Below the pieces are notes generated by a model, which had not been told where the DNA came from, made no database searches, and worked only from the letters and a program-made list of their open reading frames with translations. Positions 33,796 through 42,326 of a stretch of DNA of 64,000 nt are shown piece after piece. This DNA comes from UBA10438 sp964432155 (GTDB lineage: Bacteria > Bacteroidota > Ignavibacteria > Kapaibacteriales > Kapaibacteriaceae). The position numbers were made by a program, and so were the translations under genes. The stretch spans positions 62,001 through 126,000 of the forward strand of contig CAYSMF010000003.1 of the NCBI GenBank assembly GCA_964432155.1, in the 5' to 3' direction. The first letter of the stretch is position 1; each line of letters starts with the position of its first letter.

Positions 33796-34635
33796 GTGAA
33801 GTCAACGATCAACAAGAAGCTCCTCGAAGACATTGATGCGCATGCAAAGCATCTGCGCTTCATCTATCGTATCAAGGGTTTTGGATATGAGCGCGCCATC
33901 GAATTGCCGCTCATTGCCGAGAAGCTTCAGCCGCTGTTTGACAAAAAGCTCCGCTACCTCGACATCGGCACCGGTCCGTCGATCTTTCCGTCGTGGATCG
34001 CCAAGCGCACGCAATGGGATGTGACATGTCTTGACAAGTTCACATGGGTCGAGAAGCAGCACGAATACGCTCGCAAGCTCGGTCTGGATACATCGCGCTT
34101 CCACGTGATGGTGCACGACTTCCTCGACGTTGAGCTCGAGCCGGAATCATTTGACGTGATCACGAACATCAGCGTGATCGAACACTTCGAAGGACGTCTC
34201 GATGAAGTCGCGATGGCGAAGAGTTCGCGACTGTTGAAGCCAGGGGGCGTCTATGTGCTTACCACGCCGCTCAATGAAGGATATGCACGCGATTGGTTTG
34301 TCAAGCAAGACGTCTACGGCGAATCGTACACGTCAGAGCCGGTCTTCTTCCAGCGTCACTACGATGTAGCGTCGTTCAACCAGCGCATTGTTGCTGCCTC
34401 TGGCCTCACAGAGCGCGAGCGTGTGTACTTCGGTGATTACGACGAGCCGTTCTTCAACGATCATATCGTCGAGCAACATGGCTTGCGGAAGATCGGACGT
34501 ACGCTGTTGCAAATGCAGACCGTCAAGCATGCACTCAAGCACGGAAGCTATCGTGATGTTCCTGTGTCGATGCCTGGGATGAAGATCTACACCTCGGCGG
34601 GTGTATGCACTGTGCTCACGAAGCCGTCACACTAG
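33796..34635 (+). CDS. SAM-dependent methyltransferase (class I)
   Basis: About 279 residues. Motif I is Y-L-D-I-G-T-G-P-S near residues 50-58, followed by the acidic C-L-D-K-F end of strand 2 and I-S-V-I-E-H-F-E-G-R, typical of class I methyltransferases. A CATCTTTG octamer at 33764-33771 (-7-like, one mismatch) argues for the GTG at 33796; an alternative TTG at 33754 overlaps the surE stop and would add 14 residues. It begins the polysaccharide-type region. The 3' end overlaps the convergent glycosyltransferase by nine bases. Confidence 0.8.
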   Translation: MKSTINKKLLEDIDAHAKHLRFIYRIKGFGYERAIELPLIAEKLQPLFDKKLRYLDIGTGPSIFPSWIAKRTQWDVTCLDKFTWVEKQHEYARKLGLDTSRFHVMVHDFLDVELEPESFDVITNISVIEHFEGRLDEVAMAKSSRLLKPGGVYVLTTPLNEGYARDWFVKQDVYGESYTSEPVFFQRHYDVASFNQRIVAASGLTERERVYFGDYDEPFFNDHIVEQHGLRKIGRTLLQMQTVKHALKHGSYRDVPVSMPGMKIYTSAGVCTVLTKPSH

Positions 34636-35661
34636 GACGCGTTCGTACAGATTGATGATCCGTTGCACAGCATCGCGATGTGCGGGGATGGCTGGTGGCA
34701 TGGAGCCGCGGCGGACATCCTGAATCGATTGCTGAATCGTTGTCGCAAGCGATTGCGCATCGGCGTTCGCGAAGAGGCGAGTGCCGTCTGGACGTGGAAC
34801 GGCATCCGATGCGATAGCCCAGCGTCCTACTTCAAGAGCCTCTTGCACGGTAAGCGACGCACCACCCTCGGTACGCGTTGGGCGAACAACGATGTGTGCA
34901 TCCTGCACAAGCGGCGCGAGAGGTCCGTTGTGGTCGCGTAGAATCCATATGCGCGCATCGCGTTCGGCCTGTGCTTGGAGTTGCGACCACAATTCCGCGT
35001 CGACCACATCACCAATCGCAATGCAGAGGCTTACGTCAGGATCGGCGATGCGTTGCATCGCATCGATCAACACATCGATCCCATACAGATCTTGTCCGTT
35101 GTAGCGAACAACACGACCGGCATTCGCCAGCATGCGAACCGATGCAGTGCGCCAACGCTCTGGCAAGCCTAGAGGACGTTGTGCGTTGCACTCCCATGCG
35201 CTTATCGGTAGTGCCGAGGGGATAATGCGTGTGCGCTTGTGATACACGCCGAGGCGTTGCTCAAGATCACTGACAACCTCGTTGCTGATGCCAATCACTG
35301 CTGCCGCATGGGTGTACGCGGAGGCAAGTTGCGCACGCACGCGCGCGTCGGCGAACTCTGGTCGATCACGAAATGAATGCACGGTGACAACGTATGGTGT
35401 GCGCGTCGTGCGCCACAGCCGAGACAGAAGCCGCATCCAGCGATGGTTGCCCTCGTCGGTATGGTAGTGGACGAGCGTGCGCGACAGGGCGAAGCTTACA
35501 CCCAATTTCTCAACGTGATCCACTCCGTCGGGAACTCCACCCAATGATACACCGCGGGCATCGATGCCTGCAGTGCGCAGTCCTTCAAGTAGACGGACGC
35601 AGTGCAGTGCAACACCTCCAAAAGGGGGAGGGAATGGTCCGATAATGCGAACCTTATCCAC
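34627..35661 (-). CDS. Glycosyltransferase, GT-B fold (family 4-like)
   Basis: 344 residues. It starts V-R-I-I-G-P-F-P-P-P-F-G-G-V, the nucleotide-sugar transferase Gly-rich opening. The C-terminal domain has D-V-L-I-D-A-M and the donor-binding R-P-T-R-T-E-G-G-A-S-L-T-V-Q-E-A-L-E-V-G, the E-x7-E pattern of GT4 enzymes. It probably adds a sugar to a surface glycan. The start is GTG, overlapping the upstream FkbM gene's end by eight bases, so the pair is co-translated. Confidence 0.9.
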   Translation of the reverse strand: MDKVRIIGPFPPPFGGVALHCVRLLEGLRTAGIDARGVSLGGVPDGVDHVEKLGVSFALSRTLVHYHTDEGNHRWMRLLSRLWRTTRTPYVVTVHSFRDRPEFADARVRAQLASAYTHAAAVIGISNEVVSDLEQRLGVYHKRTRIIPSALPISAWECNAQRPLGLPERWRTASVRMLANAGRVVRYNGQDLYGIDVLIDAMQRIADPDVSLCIAIGDVVDAELWSQLQAQAERDARIWILRDHNGPLAPLVQDAHIVVRPTRTEGGASLTVQEALEVGRWAIASDAVPRPDGTRLFANADAQSLATTIQQSIQDVRRGSMPPAIPAHRDAVQRIINLYERVLV

Positions 35662-36475
35662 GCGCCGTCATCACGAGCCAGCTCTGACGATAGAGTCGTG
35701 GCTCTTCGAATGCGCGATTCAAATCGATCGGACGAACGGAGAGTCGCTTTACAAGGTCCTGATCGATGTCGTCAAGAAGACGTGGGCGGGCATCAATCTT
35801 CTCGATGTTGTGTGTCGCAGAGAAGCGCTGAATCAGCGTGGTAGTGACGTTCGGAACGAAGAGGTCGTGGCACTCCACGATAATATCGTACGTGCCCAAG
35901 TGTGCAAGGTTCTCTGGCTTGAGAAGTTCCATCTCAAAGCCTTCGCAGTCGGAGAACACCAGCGTACGACCTGTTGTCTGGACTGAACGCATTTCCTCAA
36001 CAGTGCAGAGGTCGCGAAGCTCAATGCGCTCGCGAACCTTGTTGAGCTCTGCAACCTGGCGTGTGATGTCCTTCCACCATGGATCCATTTCCCACGCGAT
36101 AACACGGGCGCCTGGTACGCGCATGGCAAACCCGACCGTGTAATATCCATCTGCCGATCCAACATTGAGGATCGTGCCATAGGAACGCTTGCACGCCTGC
36201 TCAACGGCATCGTGCAGCTCCATCTCAAAGGTGCCGAGGTACTTCGATGCGAGAATCATGTAGCCGCGAGGCTGCACATCAGGATAGCGTAAGCCCGCGA
36301 ACGGACCTTTCTGAAGTGCACCACGAGATGCCGATGAAACAGCTGTTTCTACACGATGTTTGGCATGGAGCTCATACTCCGTATAGATTGCCTGAAATGC
36401 ACGGCGCACGGGTCCAATCGACATCAGGCCCCAAAGTGTGCTGCGCAATGCTTCTTTCACTGGATTGAGTTTCAT
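35654..36475 (-). CDS. FkbM-family methyltransferase
   Basis: 273 residues from the ATG at 36475. SAM-binding motif I is I-L-N-V-G-S-A-D-G-Y-Y near residue 98, with acidic A-W-E-M-D-P later and D-C-E-G-F-E-M-E, the conserved FkbM strand-4 motif. These enzymes O-methylate sugars or polyketides; beside a glycosyltransferase a glycan role is likely. The divergent membrane-protein gene begins only three bases upstream, so the promoters must lie inside each other's coding sequence. Confidence 0.87.
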   Translation of the reverse strand: MKLNPVKEALRSTLWGLMSIGPVRRAFQAIYTEYELHAKHRVETAVSSASRGALQKGPFAGLRYPDVQPRGYMILASKYLGTFEMELHDAVEQACKRSYGTILNVGSADGYYTVGFAMRVPGARVIAWEMDPWWKDITRQVAELNKVRERIELRDLCTVEEMRSVQTTGRTLVFSDCEGFEMELLKPENLAHLGTYDIIVECHDLFVPNVTTTLIQRFSATHNIEKIDARPRLLDDIDQDLVKRLSVRPIDLNRAFEEPRLYRQSWLVMTARG

Positions 36476-36478
36476 CAC

Positions 36479-37651
36479 ATGTCCATCATTGGCGGGGTAG
36501 GAATACGTGGCAAGATAGCACTCAGCGTCGCACTGTGCTCGCTCGTGTGGGTCGTGCTCCTTGTTGGGATGCATGGCGATATGCGGTCTGACCCACAGTT
36601 CGCGCTGCCGATGGATCACCATAAGTATTTGGCGATGGCGCAGCAGGATGTTGGAACATTCCACATCGCCCCCTTCTGCTGGCGCATCGGGGCACCTGCT
36701 GTTGCGCATCTGATAGGGGGCGACCCGTGGACGGTGATGCTCGGTCTGACAACGCTGGGGCTGGTGCTAGTGATGTGCAGTGTTGCCCTTCTCGTATGGG
36801 ATGCAACCTCGTCATGGATCAACGTCGCTGGTGTTTCTGCATCGGTGCTTGCGATGGGGTGGCTTACTCGATCGTCAGTTTGGAATCCGGCAACGGTGGA
36901 CATACTTGCCTGTGGATTGATGATGCTATCGGTCTATCTCGCAACGCGCAACGTATGGATGTGGTCAGCCCTCGTGCTCGTCTGTGGCGTCCTCGTGAAA
37001 GAATCAGCACTGCTCGCTCTGCCTATTGCCTTCGTCGTGTGCGATCACGCCTCGTGGAAGCGTCTACTCGTGTGGTCACTCCCGGCGATGTGTGTCGTCG
37101 CGATTGTCCGAGCCGTGATCCCCGCAGGAAATGCAGACGCAGCATATCTCGCAACGCTTCCTGAGACACTTCGATTGGTGCAGAACGGCACGTCAACCTA
37201 CTCGTTGTCGTATCTCATTTCGACCGTTGCGACGGAGCGCGTTCTTCATCCGTCTGTGACTGATATCTGGGCACTCACGGGTGATAGCGTAGGGCTGGTC
37301 ATCCTTGTGCTGCTCGGTTTTGTCGCTTGGAGTTGCCCTACGCGGCGGTGGCCACTTGTCGTCGTGTGTGGTCTCGCAGCCGGTCAGGTGCTTCTGGCTG
37401 TGAACATTCAGCGCGTCGTGCTGATGGCTGGACCAGCGTTGGCGGGTATTGGTTGGATGTATCTCCCACAAACGCAGTTGCGTTGGGCATCGAAGGTGCT
37501 CCTGTATCTTGCGTGTGGAATGGATCTGGTAACAACACTTGGTTCGCGGGTGTCTCCTCCGATGGTTGTACACCTTGCATCACTTGCGGTGGTGGGAATT
37601 GCCATCATTGTGCATCGTCGTCGATTACACGAGGGGATTAATCATGCGTAG
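36479..37651 (+). CDS. Polytopic membrane protein, possible GT-C glycosyltransferase
   Basis: 390 residues with about ten hydrophobic helices. An early luminal loop holds D-H-H-K-Y-L-A-M-A and, further on, A-P-F-C-W-R-I-G-A-P, like the acidic loop and R-x-x-x-P pattern of lipid-linked sugar transferases (GT-C). That assignment is tentative. The ATG at 36479 gives a plausible first helix; the longer frame is antisense to FkbM. The 3' end overlaps the kelch gene by eight bases, so the two are coupled. Confidence 0.7.
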   Translation: MSIIGGVGIRGKIALSVALCSLVWVVLLVGMHGDMRSDPQFALPMDHHKYLAMAQQDVGTFHIAPFCWRIGAPAVAHLIGGDPWTVMLGLTTLGLVLVMCSVALLVWDATSSWINVAGVSASVLAMGWLTRSSVWNPATVDILACGLMMLSVYLATRNVWMWSALVLVCGVLVKESALLALPIAFVVCDHASWKRLLVWSLPAMCVVAIVRAVIPAGNADAAYLATLPETLRLVQNGTSTYSLSYLISTVATERVLHPSVTDIWALTGDSVGLVILVLLGFVAWSCPTRRWPLVVVCGLAAGQVLLAVNIQRVVLMAGPALAGIGWMYLPQTQLRWASKVLLYLACGMDLVTTLGSRVSPPMVVHLASLAVVGIAIIVHRRRLHEGINHA

Positions 37652-39761
37652 CTGTATCGCTCTTGTAGCAGCTTTGATGCTGCCATTGTTTGCTTCCGCA
37701 CAACCGGCAGAGCGTTGGCGCGTGCTTGGCGAACTTGATCGTCCGCACATCTATGGCGCGATTGCCAAGGTTGGCGCAAACGATGCGTACTACATTGGGG
37801 GGTATTCTGACGATGTGTTCTCCAGTGCGTCCCGGAATGTCGACCGATTCGAAGTGCGTGGCTTGAATGTTCGCATCGTCGAGATGCCAGCAATGCCTGA
37901 GGGATTGGCCGAGATGCCGGTCATTGTGCTCGATGACACAGCGATTGTCGTGCTTGGTGGCTACAATGAAGGCCGACGCACATCAAGCGCAGTATACCTT
38001 TTCAATATCGCTCGTCAACAGTGGCGAAAGCTTGGTGACATGCTTACCAGTCGCCGTCAGCACGCGGCGTACCGCTACTCAGCAACAGAGATTCTCATTG
38101 CGGGCGGACGCCACTCAAATCTCGAGACGATGGATGATGCGGAGATCTTTGATCTCAGGACCGGGCAGTCGAAGAGTATTAGCCCCTTTCCTGTGCCGAT
38201 CAATGGGGCTGTATATGGCTTGATGTCAAATGGTAAGGGTGTGATTCTTGGCGGACGTGATGGTGGTTTTAACTCGAACCGCATCGCAGGAATCTACACC
38301 TATGATGGTGCGAATGACGCGTGGATCAAGACGGGCGATATGCCGTCGGGACGTGAAGCTCCGTTTGGAACACGGTTGGAGGACGGGCGCATGGTTGTCG
38401 TTGGTGGATCGATACAGGAATCTCCAGCCGTGTTCATTGGCGAATGTCTCGTTGAGCGTAACGGAGATTTTCAACGTTCGGCAGACATCCCATACGGGCT
38501 CACCTACGCAGGTATCACAGAGCGGATGCCACGTCGTGTGCTTACTGTTGGCGGATGGCTGTCGGATCTCTCATCAACCGAGCTCTGCACCTATTGGGAC
38601 ATCGAATCGGGTGCTGTTACATCGGGACCCAAGCTGAACATCGCGCGTCGATATGCGCGCTCGGTTACGTTGGGCGCCGGTGGACTCGAAAATCGAACAA
38701 CGTTTGCCATCGGTGGTGTATCGAATCAAGGTGTGACACAGACGATTGAAGTGCTCCAAGTTGCATGCGACTCAATGGGGATGCTCTTCCCGCTTGAATC
38801 CATGAAGCTTGTTGGAAATGCTGTGTATGCTGCGCCGAACATTATGCTGACGCAATCTGCTACGTACCAGCGAGGCGCAGCGTGGCTGCCGAAGAAGCTC
38901 AATGTCTCGCGCGGACTCGACATTCGATTCATGTTCCGACTCGCAAATGGTAACGACAATGGCCAGGTAGATAAGGGGCCACAAGGCGCCGATGGTGTTG
39001 TGTTTGTGTTGCAGAATGCATACCCAACGACGATTGGCAAGGTTGGTGATGGTATCGGATACAACGAGACGCCGACAGGGCTCGCTGTGGAGTTCGATGC
39101 GTTCCTCAACGCTGCATTCTCCGATCCATCGGGAAGTCACATCGCGATCCAGGTTGGCGATGGCCAGATGCTGCGGTCGTGGCACGTGCCGCCATACCTC
39201 AAGGCTATCGCAACAAAGGGTGTACCACAGTTCGTTGCCGATGGACGTGTGTATCATGCACGTATCGTGCTCGAGGGATCAACAATGTCGGTGTATTGCG
39301 ATACGACGGGTGATCTCACAACGCCTGTGGTCGTCGCGACGGATATCGACCTTCAGAAGATTCTCTCGCTCGGACCGGACGGTGCAACCTATGCAGGCTT
39401 CACTGCAGCTACTGGTTTCGCGCAACAGTCACACGAAATCCTCGGTCTGCAAATTGGCGGCTGCGACGCGCTGGTCTCTGTCAACGACGATGTTGAGCAG
39501 GATGCGAGCGACGCATTCACGGCACGCATCGATCCAACGCCTTCGTCGCTGATGGCCACCATCGATGTGTCAGCACCATCATCACGCGATCGAATGTGCC
39601 GTGTGCTTGATGCGCGCGGTGTGCTCGTAGCGCAGGTTGTTATGCCTGCTGGACGCACACGTGTTGAGCTTCCGCTCGACCGTCTTGCTCCGGGGATGTA
39701 TGTCGTGCAGATCCACGGTGGATCGCACTCAGCGTCGGTACCGTTGGTGGTTGTGCGGTAA
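37644..39761 (+). CDS. Secreted kelch-repeat / L-type-lectin protein with probable T9SS sorting domain
   Basis: 705 residues. Signal peptide M-R-S-C-I-A-L-V-A-A-L-M-L-P-L-F-A-S-A-Q. Residues about 30-370 hold kelch-type repeats (I-G-G-Y, V-L-G-G-Y-N-E-G-R, I-A-G-G-R, I-L-G-G-R-D-G-G, V-V-G-G). Residues about 400-620 resemble a legume-type lectin fold (A-D-G-V-V-F-V-L-Q-N, G-L-A-V-E-F-D-A-F, G-F-T-A-A-T-G). The last 60 residues (V-L-D-A-R-G-V-L-V, L-A-P-G-M-Y-V-V-Q-I) fit a type A type-IX sorting domain. It is expected on the cell surface, perhaps binding glycans. Overlaps the membrane-protein gene by eight bases. Confidence 0.82.
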   Translation: MRSCIALVAALMLPLFASAQPAERWRVLGELDRPHIYGAIAKVGANDAYYIGGYSDDVFSSASRNVDRFEVRGLNVRIVEMPAMPEGLAEMPVIVLDDTAIVVLGGYNEGRRTSSAVYLFNIARQQWRKLGDMLTSRRQHAAYRYSATEILIAGGRHSNLETMDDAEIFDLRTGQSKSISPFPVPINGAVYGLMSNGKGVILGGRDGGFNSNRIAGIYTYDGANDAWIKTGDMPSGREAPFGTRLEDGRMVVVGGSIQESPAVFIGECLVERNGDFQRSADIPYGLTYAGITERMPRRVLTVGGWLSDLSSTELCTYWDIESGAVTSGPKLNIARRYARSVTLGAGGLENRTTFAIGGVSNQGVTQTIEVLQVACDSMGMLFPLESMKLVGNAVYAAPNIMLTQSATYQRGAAWLPKKLNVSRGLDIRFMFRLANGNDNGQVDKGPQGADGVVFVLQNAYPTTIGKVGDGIGYNETPTGLAVEFDAFLNAAFSDPSGSHIAIQVGDGQMLRSWHVPPYLKAIATKGVPQFVADGRVYHARIVLEGSTMSVYCDTTGDLTTPVVVATDIDLQKILSLGPDGATYAGFTAATGFAQQSHEILGLQIGGCDALVSVNDDVEQDASDAFTARIDPTPSSLMATIDVSAPSSRDRMCRVLDARGVLVAQVVMPAGRTRVELPLDRLAPGMYVVQIHGGSHSASVPLVVVR

Positions 39762-39776
39762 CGAGCGACCGCTCAG

Positions 39777-40562
39777 TTACTCAGCAGCGCACACGGTGTG
39801 ACGTCGCACGTCCCAGACCCACGTGGGGTAGTGTGTGTGTACCGTCACGCCACCAATTGACAGTTTTACATTCTCGCCGCGCAACAGAGCGCGTGTTTGA
39901 CGAAGCTCGCGAAGTATTTGCGCATCGCCCCAGCCATAGGTGTTGGCGTCGAGCGCAATGAACCCATTGATGATGTCGGCTTCTTCCTCGAGTCCGCGAT
40001 CCAGCAAGTCGCGAATGATTTCCTGTGGTTTGCCAAACCCAGTGTCGCGCTGAGGGAAGCGCTCAAGGTGCGCCACGAGTGCGCTGCGAAGAAACGCGAG
40101 CTGACGCGGTAGCTGTGGGAGAAGGTCGATCAGTCCGAGTGGTGTGGTGTCGGCGAGTGCGCGCCAGCACGAACTTGCGAACGCACGATCGAGCGTTGAT
40201 AGCTCGATTACTCCACTCGGTGTCGTCCACGAGATTGTCGGCACATGCGACAACTGCGAAATGCAAAACACCGCATTGGTGACGCAAAAGAGATCCTCGT
40301 CGAAGTGCAGCATGATGTGCTGAAAGGATCCCTCGCGAAGCTCTGTCAGAACCGACGTGACCATTTCGTCGTATTGCTCTGGTGACGAGCTATAGGCCTG
40401 TGTTACGAAGGTTCTGCGCAGCGCAAGCAAGTCATCGCGTCGCGCCGTAATCGGTCCGTCTGCCAATGCTTCGCGCCATGCGCGCACGTTTGTGCAGCCC
40501 GCGCGCACGAGGATGCCAGCACGGTGATCGCCACTCGCAAGATGAAGGTCTACAGCGGCCAT
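39777..40562 (-). CDS. DUF1835-like protein
   Basis: 261 residues, cytoplasmic. The segment A-W-R-E-A-L-A-D-G-P-I near residue 30 matches the W-R-x-x-L-x-x-G-P signature of DUF1835 proteins; a buried H-F-D-E-D-L-F-C and a C-terminal Y-G-W-G-D-A-Q follow. Its function is unknown. Its start lies inside the last 13 bases of the AEC transporter gene, so the two form a unit. Confidence 0.7.
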   Translation of the reverse strand: MAAVDLHLASGDHRAGILVRAGCTNVRAWREALADGPITARRDDLLALRRTFVTQAYSSSPEQYDEMVTSVLTELREGSFQHIMLHFDEDLFCVTNAVFCISQLSHVPTISWTTPSGVIELSTLDRAFASSCWRALADTTPLGLIDLLPQLPRQLAFLRSALVAHLERFPQRDTGFGKPQEIIRDLLDRGLEEEADIINGFIALDANTYGWGDAQILRELRQTRALLRGENVKLSIGGVTVHTHYPTWVWDVRRHTVCAAE

Positions 40563-41473
40563 GTTGCCACGATCGGAAGTGTTGCGACAGAAATGAGCGT
40601 ACTCAGCAGGATTGCTTCGGCGAGTGATTCAACATCAAGTCCGTAGCGTTCAGCAAAGACGAGCGGCAGCATCATTGACGGCATCGCAGCTTCGAGCATC
40701 GTTGCCCGCAGAATGTCGTCATTTGGATGCAAGAGCGTTGCGAGTGGGAACACAAGAATTGGAACAAGCACCGTGCGAATAACTGCTGCCGGAAGAAGCA
40801 GCGGTGTGCGCGATATCGACGGCCAGCGCAGCGTGAGTCCGATGCTGAAGAGCATCAGTGGCGCTACAACCTTACCAGCTGTCTCTGCTGCTGCGATGAA
40901 CCACGAGGGGAGTTGCAGTCCGCTTGCATTCACGGCGATGCCTGCGATGGTTGCGATGAACGGAGGAAGGCGAAGAATCTGGAGCAAGCCCTGACGGATT
41001 GACGGTTGTTCGTCGGTTGTACCGTAGGCAACACATACAGCGGTACCAAGTGTGAAGAGCAGTGGCGTCATGCCTGCATAGTCGAAGAGGATCGGAACGT
41101 GATCTCCTGGGTCCCCAACCACAGCAAGCGTGATCGGCAAACCGAGATACATCGCGTTGCACCAGGTTGTCGCGAGGATCATTGCGCCGATGGTTGGTCG
41201 AGACATCTTCGTGCGGAGCAGATAGCCGTAGACGGCAATCGACAGCATGAATCCGATGAGTGTCGTTGCTGTCGACACAACCGGAACGGTCCATACATCA
41301 CCCATGATGTGCTCAGTGGCGAGCACCTCGAATGCGAGCAGGGGGATGAAGACATTGAGCACTACGGAGCCAATCACCGACCGCACTGTTTGCGGTGATG
41401 GAACGCCCGGAATGAGGCGGTAGAGCACTCCGCTCGCGAGCAATACGCCGAGAGTTGCGAAGACATTCAGCAT
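40550..41473 (-). CDS. AEC-family transporter (auxin efflux carrier type)
   Basis: 307 residues with about ten membrane helices. The N-terminal repeat L-N-V-F-I-P-L-L-A-F and the conserved W-C-N-A-M-Y-L-G-L-P segment in the fourth to fifth helix region are typical of the AEC/BASS-like carriers. Bacterial members move organic acids or amino acids; the substrate here is unknown. The ATG at 41473 was chosen because the first helix starts there. A TAGATTGC -7-like octamer lies a few bases upstream. Confidence 0.88.
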   Translation of the reverse strand: MLNVFATLGVLLASGVLYRLIPGVPSPQTVRSVIGSVVLNVFIPLLAFEVLATEHIMGDVWTVPVVSTATTLIGFMLSIAVYGYLLRTKMSRPTIGAMILATTWCNAMYLGLPITLAVVGDPGDHVPILFDYAGMTPLLFTLGTAVCVAYGTTDEQPSIRQGLLQILRLPPFIATIAGIAVNASGLQLPSWFIAAAETAGKVVAPLMLFSIGLTLRWPSISRTPLLLPAAVIRTVLVPILVFPLATLLHPNDDILRATMLEAAMPSMMLPLVFAERYGLDVESLAEAILLSTLISVATLPIVATWPL

Positions 41474-41567
41474 CGCGCAATCTACGTAGTAAGAAGCCAA
41501 AACGTCTGTAATGTCACTATGTCATCTACAGGCATACCTTAGCAATGAACAGCTTGTTGGAGGTTGT

Positions 41568-42326
41568 ATGATGCTTCGAGTACTCGCCGTTCTTGACATG
41601 CCGCGAGGACAATCATTTGTTGATCAGCTTCACGCGCTTCGACGTGATACGATCATGGTTCGACACGCCGAGATGATGGGCCGGTCGCTGATCCGCGAAA
41701 TCGACCACACAATGCCCGATGTGGTGGTCTACGATCCTGCTCGTGATAACGGAGCTCTCCTCTGTGAGGGTAGTATCGGAGGGGGCCGCCCACCCGCCGT
41801 GATTTGTGTCTCGGATGATCCAACGTATGCGTTGATGGCGTTTCAACTGGGTGCGTTGCATTATATCTCGTACGATGCTTCAGCAGATGTGCTCGATAGC
41901 GCGCTAGGACGCTGCCGGGCTATTGGGGAGTCGCAGTCAAGTTCGCTGCTTCTCCACGAGCGTCCTGCGCTCTTTGCGCCATCGCACGATGTGATTGCAC
42001 TCCCCGTATTGAGTGGCATTGAGCTGCGTGATCGACGATCGATTGTTCGCATTCAAGGCGAAGGGAACTACACACGCGTGGTGTTTCTCAACGACCCAGC
42101 GATTGTGCTCTCTCGGACAATCCGAGACTATGCGCCCGTACTTGAGGATTCCGGAATGCTCCGCGTGCATCGATCGCATTTGGTGAATATCGTTCACGTG
42201 CGACGCATCCTTCGCGGGAAGACGCCACGACTGTTGATGTGCAATGGCGACGAAGTGGATGTGTCGAACTCCTATCGCGAACAGCTCTATGCTGCGATTC
42301 GGATGGTTGAACGCAGAGCGTCTTAG
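41568..42326 (+). CDS. LytTR-family response regulator, degenerate receiver
   Basis: 252 residues. An N-terminal receiver-like fold (V-V-V-Y-D-P holds the phosphoacceptor position) lacks clear acidic-pair residues. A C-terminal LytTR DNA-binding domain shows I-Q-G-E-G-N-Y-T-R-V and R-V-H-R-S-H-L-V-N. The start ATG at 41568 (or 41571) follows a strong TTGGAGG site. It regulates unknown targets. No kinase is adjacent; the orphan kinase at 8-9 kb is far away. Its stop overlaps the asnB stop by four bases. Confidence 0.87.
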   Translation: MMLRVLAVLDMPRGQSFVDQLHALRRDTIMVRHAEMMGRSLIREIDHTMPDVVVYDPARDNGALLCEGSIGGGRPPAVICVSDDPTYALMAFQLGALHYISYDASADVLDSALGRCRAIGESQSSSLLLHERPALFAPSHDVIALPVLSGIELRDRRSIVRIQGEGNYTRVVFLNDPAIVLSRTIRDYAPVLEDSGMLRVHRSHLVNIVHVRRILRGKTPRLLMCNGDEVDVSNSYREQLYAAIRMVERRAS

